A DNA stretch of 64,000 nt from Gammaproteobacteria bacterium (lineage in GTDB: Bacteria > Pseudomonadota > Gammaproteobacteria > Pseudomonadales > Azotimanducaceae): the NCBI GenBank assembly GCA_002704225.1, contig PAFU01000007.1:1-64000 (forward strand), read 5' to 3'. The notes under the pieces are model-generated. The model worked only from the letters and a program-made list of their open reading frames with translations. It did no database searches and was not told where the DNA came from. Positions 49,561 to 58,621 of the stretch are shown piece after piece; position 1 is the first letter of the stretch; every line of letters starts with the position of its first letter. A program made the translations under genes and the position numbers.

Positions 49561-50946
49561 ATGACCCAGCCTGAACAACAGACGTCGTCCCAGTCCGGGG
49601 CGATTCGCAAAATACTCATCGCCAATCGCGGCGCCATTGCGCGTCGTATCGTGCGGGCCTGCAACGAGTTGGGTCTTGAAAGCGTCGTGGTTCATACCTC
49701 GGTTGATGCGCATGCGCCTTATATACAAGAGGCCAGCGAAGCGTATGCCCTGAGCGGTCTACGGCCAGCAGACAGTTATCTCGATCAAGACCAACTGTTG
49801 AGCATTGCACGCACCAGCGGCGCCGACGCAGTGCACCCCGGTTACGGTTTTTTGTCGGAAAACGCGGGCTTTGCACAACGGGTACTCGACGCGGGCCTCA
49901 CCTTTATTGGCCCCGATCCGTCATGGCTGGATCGTATGGGCGACAAGGTGAACGCCCGCCGTATTATGGCCGAACAAGGCATGCCGGTATTCGACGGCAG
50001 CGACTTCATTACCGATATGGCCACAGCCCGCGAGGTTGCTCAGACCATTGGATTTCCGCTTGTGGTGAAGCCGTCGGGTGGTGGCGGCGGCATGGGCATG
50101 CAGGTGGTAGAGCAGATGGACGCGTTGGAATCCGCGCTGACCCAAGCTCAGACCGTTGCCGCGGCGGCCTTCGGCAGCAGTGATGTCTATCTGGAACGCT
50201 GGATTGCCCAGCCTCGCCACATCGAGTATCAGATTCTGGCGGATGAGCACGGCAACGCCATGCACCTGTATGAGCGCGAATGTTCGATTCAGCGTCGTCA
50301 TCAAAAACTGATCGAAGAAAGTCCGGCGCCAGGGATCGATGCATCTGTGCTACGTGAACAAGCCGAACGCGGCGCAGAAATTTGTGCCCGGCTGGGCTAC
50401 AACAATGTGGGCACGTTAGAAACCCTGTACAGCGATGGCAGCAGCGGCTTCCTGGAAATGAATACCCGTATCCAAGTGGAACACGGGGTAACCGAAGAAG
50501 TGACCGGGGTCGATCTGGTGCAACAGCAGATCCTGCTCGCTGCCGGTGGCCAACTGCCAGAGCCCGCTGAGCTGAGCGGTCATGCGATCGAAGTGCGACT
50601 CTACGCCGAAGACTCCCAGACTCTGATGCCGTCGACCGGTGTGCTGCGCATCTTCCAACCGCCCCAGCTTTTCGGCGTGCGTGTGGAAACCGGTTATCAG
50701 CAAGGCCAGGAAGTCAGTCCCTACTATGACGCGCTATTGGCCAAAATAATCGCTAAGGGCAGTACTCGGGAGCAGGCCATTGGACGGGCTGTCGTGGCAC
50801 TGCAAGCGTTTACGATTCAGGGCGTGCAAACCAATGCAGCATTGCTGCTGCGTGTGTTGCGGGATACGGCCTTTTTGCGCGGTGATATTGATACCGGCAT
50901 GGTGGCCCGGATCTTACGCACAGGCCAACGGATTCCCGCCCTCTGA
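49561..50946 (+). CDS. biotin carboxylase subunit of an acyl-CoA carboxylase
   Basis: 461 residues, the length of a stand-alone biotin carboxylase such as AccC, without a C-terminal biotin domain. It carboxylates biotin with ATP and bicarbonate. The N-terminal KILIANRGAIARRIVRAC, ATP-grasp loop KPSGGGGGMGMQVV (about 160-173), YLERWIAQPRHIEYQIL, ECSIQRRHQKLIEE and EMNTRIQVEHGVTE are diagnostic. It should work with the 73-residue carrier and the beta carboxyltransferase downstream. The target acyl-CoA is not evident from this subunit. Confidence 0.93.
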   Translation: MTQPEQQTSSQSGAIRKILIANRGAIARRIVRACNELGLESVVVHTSVDAHAPYIQEASEAYALSGLRPADSYLDQDQLLSIARTSGADAVHPGYGFLSENAGFAQRVLDAGLTFIGPDPSWLDRMGDKVNARRIMAEQGMPVFDGSDFITDMATAREVAQTIGFPLVVKPSGGGGGMGMQVVEQMDALESALTQAQTVAAAAFGSSDVYLERWIAQPRHIEYQILADEHGNAMHLYERECSIQRRHQKLIEESPAPGIDASVLREQAERGAEICARLGYNNVGTLETLYSDGSSGFLEMNTRIQVEHGVTEEVTGVDLVQQQILLAAGGQLPEPAELSGHAIEVRLYAEDSQTLMPSTGVLRIFQPPQLFGVRVETGYQQGQEVSPYYDALLAKIIAKGSTREQAIGRAVVALQAFTIQGVQTNAALLLRVLRDTAFLRGDIDTGMVARILRTGQRIPAL

Positions 50947-50999
50947 AAAAAGCCGCCGCGATGCTATATTTTCCGATCGGGAAAAGGAGAGAGAGGAAG

Positions 51000-51221
51000 A
51001 TGGCGAAGCAAGACGTAGAAAGTGAAGTCACGGGCAACGTGTGGAAGGTGTTGAAGAGCGTCGGCGACAGCGTTGCCGAAGGCGAAGTCATCATGATTTT
51101 AGAGTCTATGAAAATGGAAATTCCTGTGGAGTCCCCAGCGGCTGGCACGCTGTCGCAGGTCTTGGTCGAACCGGAAGAGCAGGTTGAAGAAGACCAAGTC
51201 GTCGCCGTTATCGAAAGCTAA
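51000..51221 (+). CDS. biotin carboxyl carrier protein, minimal
   Basis: Only 73 residues: a bare biotinyl domain with the biotinylation motif ILESMKMEIPVESP, in which the central Lys (about residue 38) carries biotin. Strong ribosome-binding site (AAAAGGAGAGAGAGGAAG) before ATG 51000. Separate carriers this small are known in some acyl-CoA and decarboxylase systems; here it lies between the biotin carboxylase and a crotonase gene, so it is the carrier of the split carboxylase. Confidence 0.9.
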   Translation: MAKQDVESEVTGNVWKVLKSVGDSVAEGEVIMILESMKMEIPVESPAAGTLSQVLVEPEEQVEEDQVVAVIES

Positions 51222-51261
51222 TGCGCATCCAAAACAGCCACGAAATTTAGCGGAGAGTTCA

Positions 51262-52095
51262 ATGAGTTCAGATTTAGTCACAATTGATATCAATAACGGC
51301 ATCGCCGATGTTCGTCTAAACCGAGAAGAAAAATATAACGCCCTCAGTCAGGACATGTTTGACGCCATCATAGATGCCGGACAATCGCTGGCGAGTGCCG
51401 ACGACGTATCGGCTGTGGTGTTGTCCGGCAATGGTAGAGGTTTTTGCGCGGGGCTGGATATGGCAAGTTTTGCGTCGATGTCTGATGGTTCGCGACAGTC
51501 TCAATCCGGTACCGCCTCGTTGTTGAAGAAAGACGAGCGGCCGGAAAATCGCGCCCAGCGCCCGGCCCTGGTGTGGAAGCAACTGCCGATGCCCGTCATT
51601 GCCTCGCTGCATGGGGTGGTGTTTGGTGGCGGGTGCCAAATTGCCCTCGGCGCGGACATGCGTATCGCCGCTCCGGACATGAAAATGTCGATTATGGAAA
51701 TCAAATGGGGCTTGGTCCCAGATATGAGCATTACCCAAACTCTGCGCGATTTGATGCCCATGGATGTGGCGAAGGAACTGACGTTTACTGGTCGCATTCT
51801 CAATGGCGAACAAGCCAAGGCTGTCGGATTGGTCACGCGGGTTGCAGACGATCCTTTTGCGGCAGCGATGGCGCTGGCTGAAGAGATTGCCGGTAAATCA
51901 CCGGATGCAGTCCGCGCAGGTAAGGCGCTGTACGAACAAGCTTGGCACGCCGATGCGCGCACGGGCTTGGAGCTTGAAGCGTCATTGCAGGCCGGGCTAA
52001 TTGGCTCAACCAATCAGATTGAGGCGGTTAAGGCGAATTTCGAAAAACGCCCGCCGAGCTTTGCCCCCGCGTCTTCAACGCACGAACACTCGTAG
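51262..52095 (+). CDS. enoyl-CoA hydratase/isomerase (crotonase) family protein
   Basis: 277 residues from ATG 51262 (GCGGAGAGTTCA upstream). Oxyanion-hole segments SGNGRGFCAGLDMASF (about 58-73) and GVVFGGGCQIALGADMRI (about 115-132) are clear. Asp/Glu catalytic positions of hydratases are not unambiguous (MEIKWGLVPDMSITQTLRD), so isomerase, hydrolase or lyase chemistry is possible. It is embedded between carrier and carboxyltransferase genes and probably belongs to the same acyl-CoA pathway. Confidence 0.9.
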   Translation: MSSDLVTIDINNGIADVRLNREEKYNALSQDMFDAIIDAGQSLASADDVSAVVLSGNGRGFCAGLDMASFASMSDGSRQSQSGTASLLKKDERPENRAQRPALVWKQLPMPVIASLHGVVFGGGCQIALGADMRIAAPDMKMSIMEIKWGLVPDMSITQTLRDLMPMDVAKELTFTGRILNGEQAKAVGLVTRVADDPFAAAMALAEEIAGKSPDAVRAGKALYEQAWHADARTGLELEASLQAGLIGSTNQIEAVKANFEKRPPSFAPASSTHEHS

Positions 52096-52098
52096 CCT

Positions 52099-53652
52099 AT
52101 GAGCTGGGAAAACGAAGTCAAAGAGCTGCAGCGGCGACGCTATTTGGCGCAGCAGCAGGGTGGCGAGGCTGGTATTGCCAAGCAGCATGCGCGTGGACGA
52201 ATGACCATCCGCGAGCGCATCGATGTGCTGCTTGATGATGGTTCGTTCCGAGAGCACGGCCGAGCAACCGCCAGCCCGGTTTACGATGATAACGATGAGT
52301 TGGTGGAATATGCCCCTGCGAACTATGTCGTAGGTTTTGGTGCCATCGACGGTCGCAGAGTCACTGTGGGCGGCGAAGACTTTACGCTGAAAGGCGGTTC
52401 GCCCAATGCGGCGGGTTTGCGTAAAAGCGTCTACGCCGAACATCTGGCGGTACAGTATCGAACCCCCTTGGTGCGTATGCTCGAAGGCGGCGGCGGTAGC
52501 GTCAAAGGCGGCGGCAAAAAAGGCGGTACAGTAGGCGAGCCAGTGTATACCGAGCCGCGATTCAAAATAATCGCCGATGCCATGGGCGTGGTGCCTGTTG
52601 CGTCAGCAGCCCTGGGCGCGGTTGCCGGTTTTCCCGCCGGCCGTTTGGTGGCATCGCATTTCTCCGTCATGACCGAACATACGGCTCAAGTTTTGATTGG
52701 TGGTCCTGCCCTCGTGGAACGAGCTCTAGGGGTCAAAATGACAAAGGAAGAGCTGGGCGGTGCGTCGGTGCATTTGCGCAGCGGTATTGTCGACAATTTG
52801 GCTGCTGATGAGCACGATGCACTGGCTCAGATACGCCGTTATTTGAGCTATTTGCCCAGCAGTATTTGGCAGCGCACACCGCGCCACACGACAGACGATC
52901 CGGTTGATCGTCAGGAACAGGCTCTGCTGTCTGTGGTACCTCGTGACAGCAATACCGGCTTTGATATGCGGGCTGTGCTGAACATGATTTTTGACGTCGA
53001 CAGCGTATTTGAAATGGGCGCATTGTACGGGCCCAGTCAGATTTGTGCGTTGGCGACGTTGAACGGACAGCCCGTGGGCGTGCTGGCGAATGATTGCCTG
53101 CACTATGCCGGCGCTATGACCGCCGAGGCGGCGCAAAAATACCGACGTTTCGTAGAGATGTGCGATACCTTTCATTTGCCGATTGTGAATTTGATCGATC
53201 AACCGGGCTTTATGATCGGACCTGAGTCAGAGGCCGCGGGCACCATTCGCTACGGCATGGCAGCGGTAGCCGCTGCTGCTCAATCCACGGTGCCTTGGGC
53301 AGTCATCCAAGTACACAAGGGCTTCGGTGTGGCCACTGCAGCGCACTATGCCCCCGGAGCTTACATATTGGCTTGGCCTTCCGTAGAATCCGGCCCGCTG
53401 CCGGTTGAGGGTGGCGTAGCGGTCGCCTTTCATCGTGAAATTGCCGCAGCGCCGGATCCTGAGGCAAAGCGTCGGGAACTAGAAGATCGTTTGCGCGAGG
53501 CGCGGTCACCGTTTCCTCGCGCGGAGTCGTTTGCTGTTCATGAGCTGATTGACCCACGTGAAACCCGCCCGGTGCTATGTGAATGGGTCGAGTGGATTCA
53601 GCCACAGTTGGATACGCTGGTTGGCCCAGCGCATTTTCCGGCGCGACCGTAA
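52099..53652 (+). CDS. acyl-CoA carboxylase carboxyltransferase (beta) subunit
   Basis: 517 residues, the PccB/MccB-type fused-domain carboxyltransferase. It moves carboxyl from biotin to an acyl-CoA. It starts three bases after the crotonase stop. The N-terminal ARGRMTIRERIDVLLDDGSF and the C-terminal NLIDQPGFMIGPESEAAGTI and GVATAAHYAPG are typical. A Gly/Lys-rich loop, LEGGGGSVKGGGKKGG (about 132-147), is longer than in PccB. Propionyl-, methylcrotonyl- or another acyl-CoA is possible; the substrate cannot be fixed. Confidence 0.92.
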   Translation: MSWENEVKELQRRRYLAQQQGGEAGIAKQHARGRMTIRERIDVLLDDGSFREHGRATASPVYDDNDELVEYAPANYVVGFGAIDGRRVTVGGEDFTLKGGSPNAAGLRKSVYAEHLAVQYRTPLVRMLEGGGGSVKGGGKKGGTVGEPVYTEPRFKIIADAMGVVPVASAALGAVAGFPAGRLVASHFSVMTEHTAQVLIGGPALVERALGVKMTKEELGGASVHLRSGIVDNLAADEHDALAQIRRYLSYLPSSIWQRTPRHTTDDPVDRQEQALLSVVPRDSNTGFDMRAVLNMIFDVDSVFEMGALYGPSQICALATLNGQPVGVLANDCLHYAGAMTAEAAQKYRRFVEMCDTFHLPIVNLIDQPGFMIGPESEAAGTIRYGMAAVAAAAQSTVPWAVIQVHKGFGVATAAHYAPGAYILAWPSVESGPLPVEGGVAVAFHREIAAAPDPEAKRRELEDRLREARSPFPRAESFAVHELIDPRETRPVLCEWVEWIQPQLDTLVGPAHFPARP

Positions 53653-53711
53653 AGCGACGCCCAAGGGCGTTTGAATAATTTGTCTAACGACACCGTTAAT
53701 TGGAGAACTAC

Positions 53712-54578
53712 ATGTCTATTTCATTTGCCGATCAGGTTGCCATTGTCACCGGAGCGGGTGGCGGATTGGGTCGTTGCCACGCCCTTGAGCTGGCCCGTCG
53801 AGGCGCCAAAGTCGTGATCAACGATTTGGGCGGTACCATGGACGGAAGCGGCGGATCCTCCGATGCGGCAGAAGCCGTGGTAGCGGAAATCAAAGCCATG
53901 GGCGGTGAAGCCATTGCCAATGGCGGTTCTGTATCGGATCGCGCCGGTGCCCAAAGCATGGTGGACGATGCCATGAACGCTTGGGGGCGCGTTGACGTGT
54001 TGATCAACAATGCGGGCATCTTGCGCGACAAGTCATTTTCCAAAATGACGCTAGACGATTTTGAGATGGTTGTGAACGTACACCTGATGGGCGCAGCCTA
54101 TTGTTCCCACGCCGTGTGGCCAATTATGCGCGAGCAAAACTACGGTCGTATTTTGATGACGACATCGCCAAGTGGTCTGTACGGCAACTTCGGTCAAACC
54201 AACTACAGCGCAGCGAAAATGGGTCAGGTCGGTTTGATGAACAGCATGAAAATTGAAGGGGCTAAGAACAATATTCACACCAACAGCATCGCGCCGGTCG
54301 CCGCTACCCGTATGACCGAGAACCTGATGCCTGAAGAAGTGCTGGAAAAGCTGGGGCCAGAACTGGTGACCCCTGCGGCGATCTTCTTAGTCAGCGAGGA
54401 AGCGCCAAATGGTGTCATCTTGCAAGCCCAAGGCGGCCAGTACTCCCTAGCCGCGGTAGTGGAGAACAACGGTGTGAATCTAGGCGTTGATGCGACAGCG
54501 GATGATGTGGCGTCAAGCTACGAGGCGATTGTTGATATGGCCGAAGTGAAAACACGAGGCATGTTGCAGCTTAACTAG
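53712..54578 (+). CDS. SDR of the MFE-2 (3R)-hydroxyacyl-CoA dehydrogenase type
   Basis: 288 residues from ATG 53712 (TTGGAGAACTAC upstream). TGAGGGLGRCHALELARRGA and VVINDLGGTMDGSG (NAD(P) site), NNAGILRDKSFSKM and SGLYGNFGQTNYSAAKMG (Tyr-x3-Lys) match the dehydrogenase domain of peroxisomal multifunctional enzyme type 2. It would oxidise 3-hydroxyacyl-CoA, in keeping with the crotonase and carboxylase genes just upstream. It stands alone without the hydratase-2 or SCP2 domains. Confidence 0.9.
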   Translation: MSISFADQVAIVTGAGGGLGRCHALELARRGAKVVINDLGGTMDGSGGSSDAAEAVVAEIKAMGGEAIANGGSVSDRAGAQSMVDDAMNAWGRVDVLINNAGILRDKSFSKMTLDDFEMVVNVHLMGAAYCSHAVWPIMREQNYGRILMTTSPSGLYGNFGQTNYSAAKMGQVGLMNSMKIEGAKNNIHTNSIAPVAATRMTENLMPEEVLEKLGPELVTPAAIFLVSEEAPNGVILQAQGGQYSLAAVVENNGVNLGVDATADDVASSYEAIVDMAEVKTRGMLQLN

Positions 54579-54606
54579 AGCGGAGAAGATATCGGGGTTG
54601 GAAGCC

Positions 54607-54625
54607 ATCAGCCCCGATGGCTGAT
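54607..54625. repeat. short perfect inverted repeat
   Basis: ATCAGCC-CCGAT-GGCTGAT, a 7-bp stem, 29 bases after the SDR stop. No T-run follows on either strand, so it may be a weak terminator, an RNA-stabilising hairpin or a protein-binding site for the next gene. Confidence 0.5.
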
Positions 54626-54650
54626 CGGTCAATAAACGGGAGCTCAATCC

Positions 54651-54836
54651 ATGGCAGCCCTAATACTTACGTTAATATTGGCTTTTGTGATGGCCGGTCT
54701 GCTTTGGTTTGTCGTCGTTAGCCGTATTCAGTTTGTTGACGACTCTCGCGAAAACGATTTGGCGAACCTCGTGATCTATGGTCTTGGAGCCCTCCCAGTC
54801 AGTTTCGTGATCGTCTTTTTTGGTATTGGCGGTTAA
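54651..54836 (+). CDS. small two-helix membrane protein
   Basis: 61 residues with two hydrophobic helices (LILTLILAFVMAGLLWFVVV and LVIYGLGALPVSFVIVFFGI) joined by a charged loop (VDDSRENDLAN). ATG 54651 follows ACGGGAGCTCAATCC, a good ribosome-binding site. Family not recognised. It ends 12 bases before a methyltransferase gene and is likely co-transcribed with it. Confidence 0.65.
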   Translation: MAALILTLILAFVMAGLLWFVVVSRIQFVDDSRENDLANLVIYGLGALPVSFVIVFFGIGG

Positions 54837-54848
54837 CGCCTTAGATCC

Positions 54849-55460
54849 ATGCAGCTCCCCATCGACATAGACAGCGTTAAGGGCTTTTTGCATCCGGATG
54901 AAGGTGCGGCGTTATACCAGTACGCGCAGGCATCGGCATCACTGGGGCCCTGTTTGGAGTTGGGCAGCTACTGCGGCAAGTCGACGGTGTATCTTGGCAC
55001 TGCGGCGCGTGACGCTGACGGCCAAATGTTTGCCGTTGATCATCATCGAGGTTCCGAAGAGCATCAGCGCGGTGAGGAATACCACGACCCGGAACTGTTC
55101 GATGCAACAGTGCAACGTATGGACTCTCTCCCGGCTTTGCGACGCACCCTGTCCCGAGCGGAATTAGAACCTTGGGTGATTCCTGTGGTTGCCGCTAGCG
55201 CGCAGGCCAGCAAACATTGGACGATCCCGCTGGGCATGGTGTTCATCGACGGGGGTCACAGTCTGCACGCTGCGATGACGGATTACCGAAGCTGGAGCAC
55301 GCATGTTGTTGTCGGGGGCATTTTGGCCATTCACGACATCTTTCCAGATCCAGCAGACGGTGGTCAGGCGCCCTTTGAAATTTACCGCTTGGCCCTCGCC
55401 TCGGGTCTGTTTGAAGAAGTGGAGATGCGACGTACCTTGGCGATACTTCGTCGGATTTGA
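54849..55460 (+). CDS. class I SAM-dependent methyltransferase (Methyltransf_24-like)
   Basis: 203 residues. SAM-binding motif I is GPCLELGSYCGKSTVYLG (about 33-50), with FAVDHHRGSEEH as the acidic strand 2 and VFIDGGHSLHAAMTDYR for the later catalytic acidic site, the pattern of CmcI/Methyltransf_24 proteins. Acceptor unknown; sugar O-methylation is common in this family. It converges by three bases on the alpha-toroid gene of the glycosyltransferase cluster. Confidence 0.82.
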   Translation: MQLPIDIDSVKGFLHPDEGAALYQYAQASASLGPCLELGSYCGKSTVYLGTAARDADGQMFAVDHHRGSEEHQRGEEYHDPELFDATVQRMDSLPALRRTLSRAELEPWVIPVVAASAQASKHWTIPLGMVFIDGGHSLHAAMTDYRSWSTHVVVGGILAIHDIFPDPADGGQAPFEIYRLALASGLFEEVEMRRTLAILRRI

Positions 55461-55463
55461 GCC

Positions 55464-56486
55464 CTAAGCTGGTTCGATGGTTTTGAACAATCGCGCCGCT
55501 GGGGTGAGATCAAACAGCGTGTCCGCCGCCAGCAGCACAGCGCCTGCAGTCCATGTGGGTTTCTCGTCCGGCCAGTAGGCATCATCAGGAAAGACATAGC
55601 CTGTCCACCAGCCGCCGTCGTCGAGCTGAAAGCGCTGAATGTTTTGATACAACGTGGCAGCTCGCTCGCTCTCCCCAGCGACAACGCAGGCCATAATGAG
55701 TTCGCAGGTTTCGGCCACGGTGACCCAGGGCTGCTCCTCGACGCAGCGACAGCCAAGGCCCGGCTCCACGAAGGTCTCCCATTTTTCGTTGATACGTTTT
55801 GTGGCGGCCTCGCCGCTTAGCACGCCGGTCAAAACCGGATAAAACCAATCCATGGAATAGCGCGCCTTAGACTCCCATGTGCGATCAAAGCGTTCAGGTT
55901 TGTTGCGTAGGGCATCGCCAAGCCGGTGTCGGGCGGACCGCCACCGGGTGCAGTCCTCGCCCAAGGCGTCTGCAACATGGCAGGCGCAGGCGAGGGATTT
56001 GTATATCGCGCTGCAGCCCGTGACCAGCGCGTCTTTTGACGTGCCGGTTCGGCTGTCTACGGCCCAATAGATCTCACCGCTGGGTGCTTGCTGCCCTAAA
56101 ACGAAGGTTATGGCCTTTCTAAGCATGGGCCAGAATCGGTCCAGCGCCGCTGTATCGCCAGTGGCCAAGTGGTAATGCCAAAGACCGGTTGCCACGTAGG
56201 CGACAAAATTGGTTTCCGCTCGGGTGTCATCGGCGACAGCGTTGTTTTGATAGGCCGCGAACCAAGCACCGTCCTCGCGTTGGTTGTTGGCCAACCAATC
56301 AAAGCCCTTCAGGGCCGCTTGATGATGGCCAGCGACGGTCAGTCCCATGACCGCTTCCACATGATCCCAGGGATCGGTGATGCCGCCCGCGAACCACGGG
56401 AGTGCGCCGCTGGGTAACTGAAGCCGCAGAATGTAATCGGCTGTGGCCTGTAAATTCTCTGCGAGTGTGACAGATGTGTCAGCCAT
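55464..56486 (-). CDS. alpha/alpha-toroid protein (prenyltransferase/glucoamylase-like fold)
   Basis: 340 residues of repeated helical units such as YILRLQLPSGALPWFAGG, GFDWLANNQREDGAWFAAY and IQRFQLDDGGWWTGYVFPDD, i.e. QxxDGxW-type repeats seen in squalene-cyclase/prenyltransferase toroids and in some (alpha/alpha)6 glycosidases. The DxDD motif of class II terpene cyclases is not seen. It probably acts on, or binds, a glycan or lipid made by the adjacent methyltransferase and glycosyltransferase genes (3-base spacing to the next gene), but its reaction is unknown. Confidence 0.6.
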   Translation of the reverse strand: MADTSVTLAENLQATADYILRLQLPSGALPWFAGGITDPWDHVEAVMGLTVAGHHQAALKGFDWLANNQREDGAWFAAYQNNAVADDTRAETNFVAYVATGLWHYHLATGDTAALDRFWPMLRKAITFVLGQQAPSGEIYWAVDSRTGTSKDALVTGCSAIYKSLACACHVADALGEDCTRWRSARHRLGDALRNKPERFDRTWESKARYSMDWFYPVLTGVLSGEAATKRINEKWETFVEPGLGCRCVEEQPWVTVAETCELIMACVVAGESERAATLYQNIQRFQLDDGGWWTGYVFPDDAYWPDEKPTWTAGAVLLAADTLFDLTPAARLFKTIEPA

Positions 56487-56489
56487 GGA

Positions 56490-57203
56490 TCAGGGCTGCC
56501 TGAAGTACATGACCACACTCTTGCCCAACAAGGGGTTAAGGAATCGCTCAAGTGTTTGGGTCAACCATGGCCGATGCATCAGATCCCACACCAGCAGGCG
56601 GTGATATTGCCTTACCAGAAAATGCTCATCGGCGTTCTTCCAAAACAAGCACTTCAGCCACCAGTAGGGTACATGCAGGCTGTGGGCCCAATGGCGGGTC
56701 AGGAATTTCATGCCCAAATTCTGGATCCCCTGCTTCAACTCGCCGGTACGAAAAATCCTGACGTGTCCGCCTTCGACTTCGTGATACGCATCGCTGAGCT
56801 GCCAGCAGACCCATTCTGGGAAATAGCGCGGCACACTGACGGCGAACAATCCGCCGGGTTTCAGTACTCGTTGAATCTCGCTGAGAAAGCTGGCGTAGTT
56901 TGGAATGTGTTCCAGCACTTCGGAGCAAATCACATGATCAAAGGCGTTATCAGCGAAGGGCAGTTGGTGACCGGTACCTTGGATAAAGGCGCAGTATCCT
57001 CCCTTATTGGCAGGCATAAGAAATTCCTGCAAACGGTTTTTGGCGGTTTTTAGGTCGTTCAAGCCAAGATCCAGTCCGACGATTTCCGCATCGGCCAAGA
57101 GGTAGGCGGAAATGCTGTGACGGCCCTCACCGCAGCCTAGGTCCAATAGCCGATCTCCGGGGCGTACGTTCAATCGGTCAAAGTCGATGGTTTCAAGACT
57201 CAC
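56490..57203 (-). CDS. class I SAM-dependent methyltransferase
   Basis: 237 residues. Motif I is LLDLGCGEGRHSISA (about 20-34), with AEIVGLDLGLNDL (acidic strand 2) and HVICSEVLEHIPNYASFLSE, LKPGGLFAVSVPRYFPEW, the UbiE/Methyltransf_11 pattern. The C-terminal region is rich in aromatic residues. It overlaps the upstream glycosyltransferase gene by 11 bases and precedes the toroid gene by 3, so it belongs to a tight three-gene minus-strand operon. Substrate unknown, possibly a glycan or glycolipid. Confidence 0.87.
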   Translation of the reverse strand: MSLETIDFDRLNVRPGDRLLDLGCGEGRHSISAYLLADAEIVGLDLGLNDLKTAKNRLQEFLMPANKGGYCAFIQGTGHQLPFADNAFDHVICSEVLEHIPNYASFLSEIQRVLKPGGLFAVSVPRYFPEWVCWQLSDAYHEVEGGHVRIFRTGELKQGIQNLGMKFLTRHWAHSLHVPYWWLKCLFWKNADEHFLVRQYHRLLVWDLMHRPWLTQTLERFLNPLLGKSVVMYFRQP

Positions 57204-58467
57204 GGGCAGTTACCTGATGATAATGTTGAGTAAATTCCTGAGCAGCACGTGCCCAGGAAAATCGCTCAACAATGCGTTGTCTGCCCGCCCGACTCAAGCG
57301 CGAACGCTCTGCAGGATGATCAAACAAATAGGCAATGGCTTCGGCCAAGGCCTGCGGGTTTTTACTGGGCACGATCATACCTGCATCGCCGACCACTTCG
57401 GGTAGCGCGCCGCCGTCGGTGGAAACTAAGGGCACTTCGCAGGCCATGGCCTCACCTGCGGGAAAGCCGAAGCCTTCGTATTCCGAGGGCACAACGGCGA
57501 CGCTGGCTCGGGCGTAAAGCCTGACGATGTCGTCGAAGGACAGGCCGTGATGGAATTCAATGCGCTCATTCAGGCCCAGTGAATGGATGAGCTTCTCGGT
57601 TTTACCACCTTTTTTAGGCGCTCCAATGAAAGTGAGCTTCAGATCGGGGTACTGCTTCGCCAGCACGGCGACAGCGGGAATGAGGTGTTGTGTGCCTTTT
57701 AGCGGTTGGTCCGCACTCGCCGTGGTGATGAGGTGAAAGGGTTCTCTGGCAATCTCAGGCATTGGCTGAAACAGTTCACTGTCGATACCGTTGAGCACCA
57801 CAGAAATACGCGCTGCAGAGATATCGAAGGAACGGCTGATGTCGCGCTGGGAATTTTTGCTTACCGTGGTGATATGCGGTAGCAGGCGGGCCACGCGTAT
57901 TTGCATGCGCAGAAACAGATGCCAGCGCCGTATCAACAGGCCCATACCCCAGTCATTGTTGTTTTGCAGCGCGATGTCTCGATCAAACGTAATCGGATGA
58001 TGAATCGTGCTGGTGACCGCATAACCGCGACGCTGCAATCCCAGCAAGCCGGTACACAAACTTTGATTGTCGTGAACGATGTCGTAGTCCGGTCGCTGGG
58101 TTTTGAAATAGCGCAGTAGACGGTGCCCGAAGGTAAAGGGTTCCGGAAAACCGCCGCTTAAAAACGACAGCCATTCGAATAGGTTGATGGGATCCATCCA
58201 CCTCTGTTGGGCTAATGCCCGTATGGGCTCCGGGTGCTCGTACAGATTCAGGCCGGGTAGCTTGATAAGACCGACCCGAGGATCCAGATCAGGATAGGGT
58301 TCGCCAGAGATCACATCCACGCTGTGCCCTAGGTCCACCAAGGCCTTGGACAGATGCTTGAGATACACACCTTGGCCGCCGCTGAAGGGGTTGCTGCGAT
58401 AGCCCAGCAAGGCGACCTTTAATGGCCTGTCAGGGCCGGGGACATGCGGGGCGAGCGTTGCGTCCAT
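57193..58467 (-). CDS. glycosyltransferase family 4 (GT-B)
   Basis: 424 residues from ATG 58467; the longer frame to 58584 has no support. The N-terminal GT-B part has KVALLGYRSNPFSGGQGVYL (about 16-35). The C-terminal part has the retaining-GT4 EX7E motif in SEYEGFGFPAGEAMACEVPL and the TDGGALPEVVGDAG nucleotide-binding loop. It uses an NDP- or GDP-sugar donor. The acceptor is unknown; the linked methyltransferases and toroid protein suggest a methylated glycan or glycolipid. First gene of the minus-strand operon. Confidence 0.9.
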   Translation of the reverse strand: MDATLAPHVPGPDRPLKVALLGYRSNPFSGGQGVYLKHLSKALVDLGHSVDVISGEPYPDLDPRVGLIKLPGLNLYEHPEPIRALAQQRWMDPINLFEWLSFLSGGFPEPFTFGHRLLRYFKTQRPDYDIVHDNQSLCTGLLGLQRRGYAVTSTIHHPITFDRDIALQNNNDWGMGLLIRRWHLFLRMQIRVARLLPHITTVSKNSQRDISRSFDISAARISVVLNGIDSELFQPMPEIAREPFHLITTASADQPLKGTQHLIPAVAVLAKQYPDLKLTFIGAPKKGGKTEKLIHSLGLNERIEFHHGLSFDDIVRLYARASVAVVPSEYEGFGFPAGEAMACEVPLVSTDGGALPEVVGDAGMIVPSKNPQALAEAIAYLFDHPAERSRLSRAGRQRIVERFSWARAAQEFTQHYHQVTARES

Positions 58468-58621
58468 GATGTGGGCTAGTCCAGCCGGAAAGATCGCGCA
58501 TGGTAAAACACCGGCTGGTTTCTGAATAGACCGCATCGGTGGCTCTGCGCCACAAATCGTCAGATTTACTCTGGCAGCAAGCACAGAACATGAATAGAAT
58601 TTGATTCACATTTTTTACAGA

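Noticed and set aside
53657..53670. ACGCCC/GGGCGT hairpin as terminator of the carboxyltransferase gene
   Set aside because: Very short loop and no T-run. The next gene continues on the same strand with its own ribosome-binding site.
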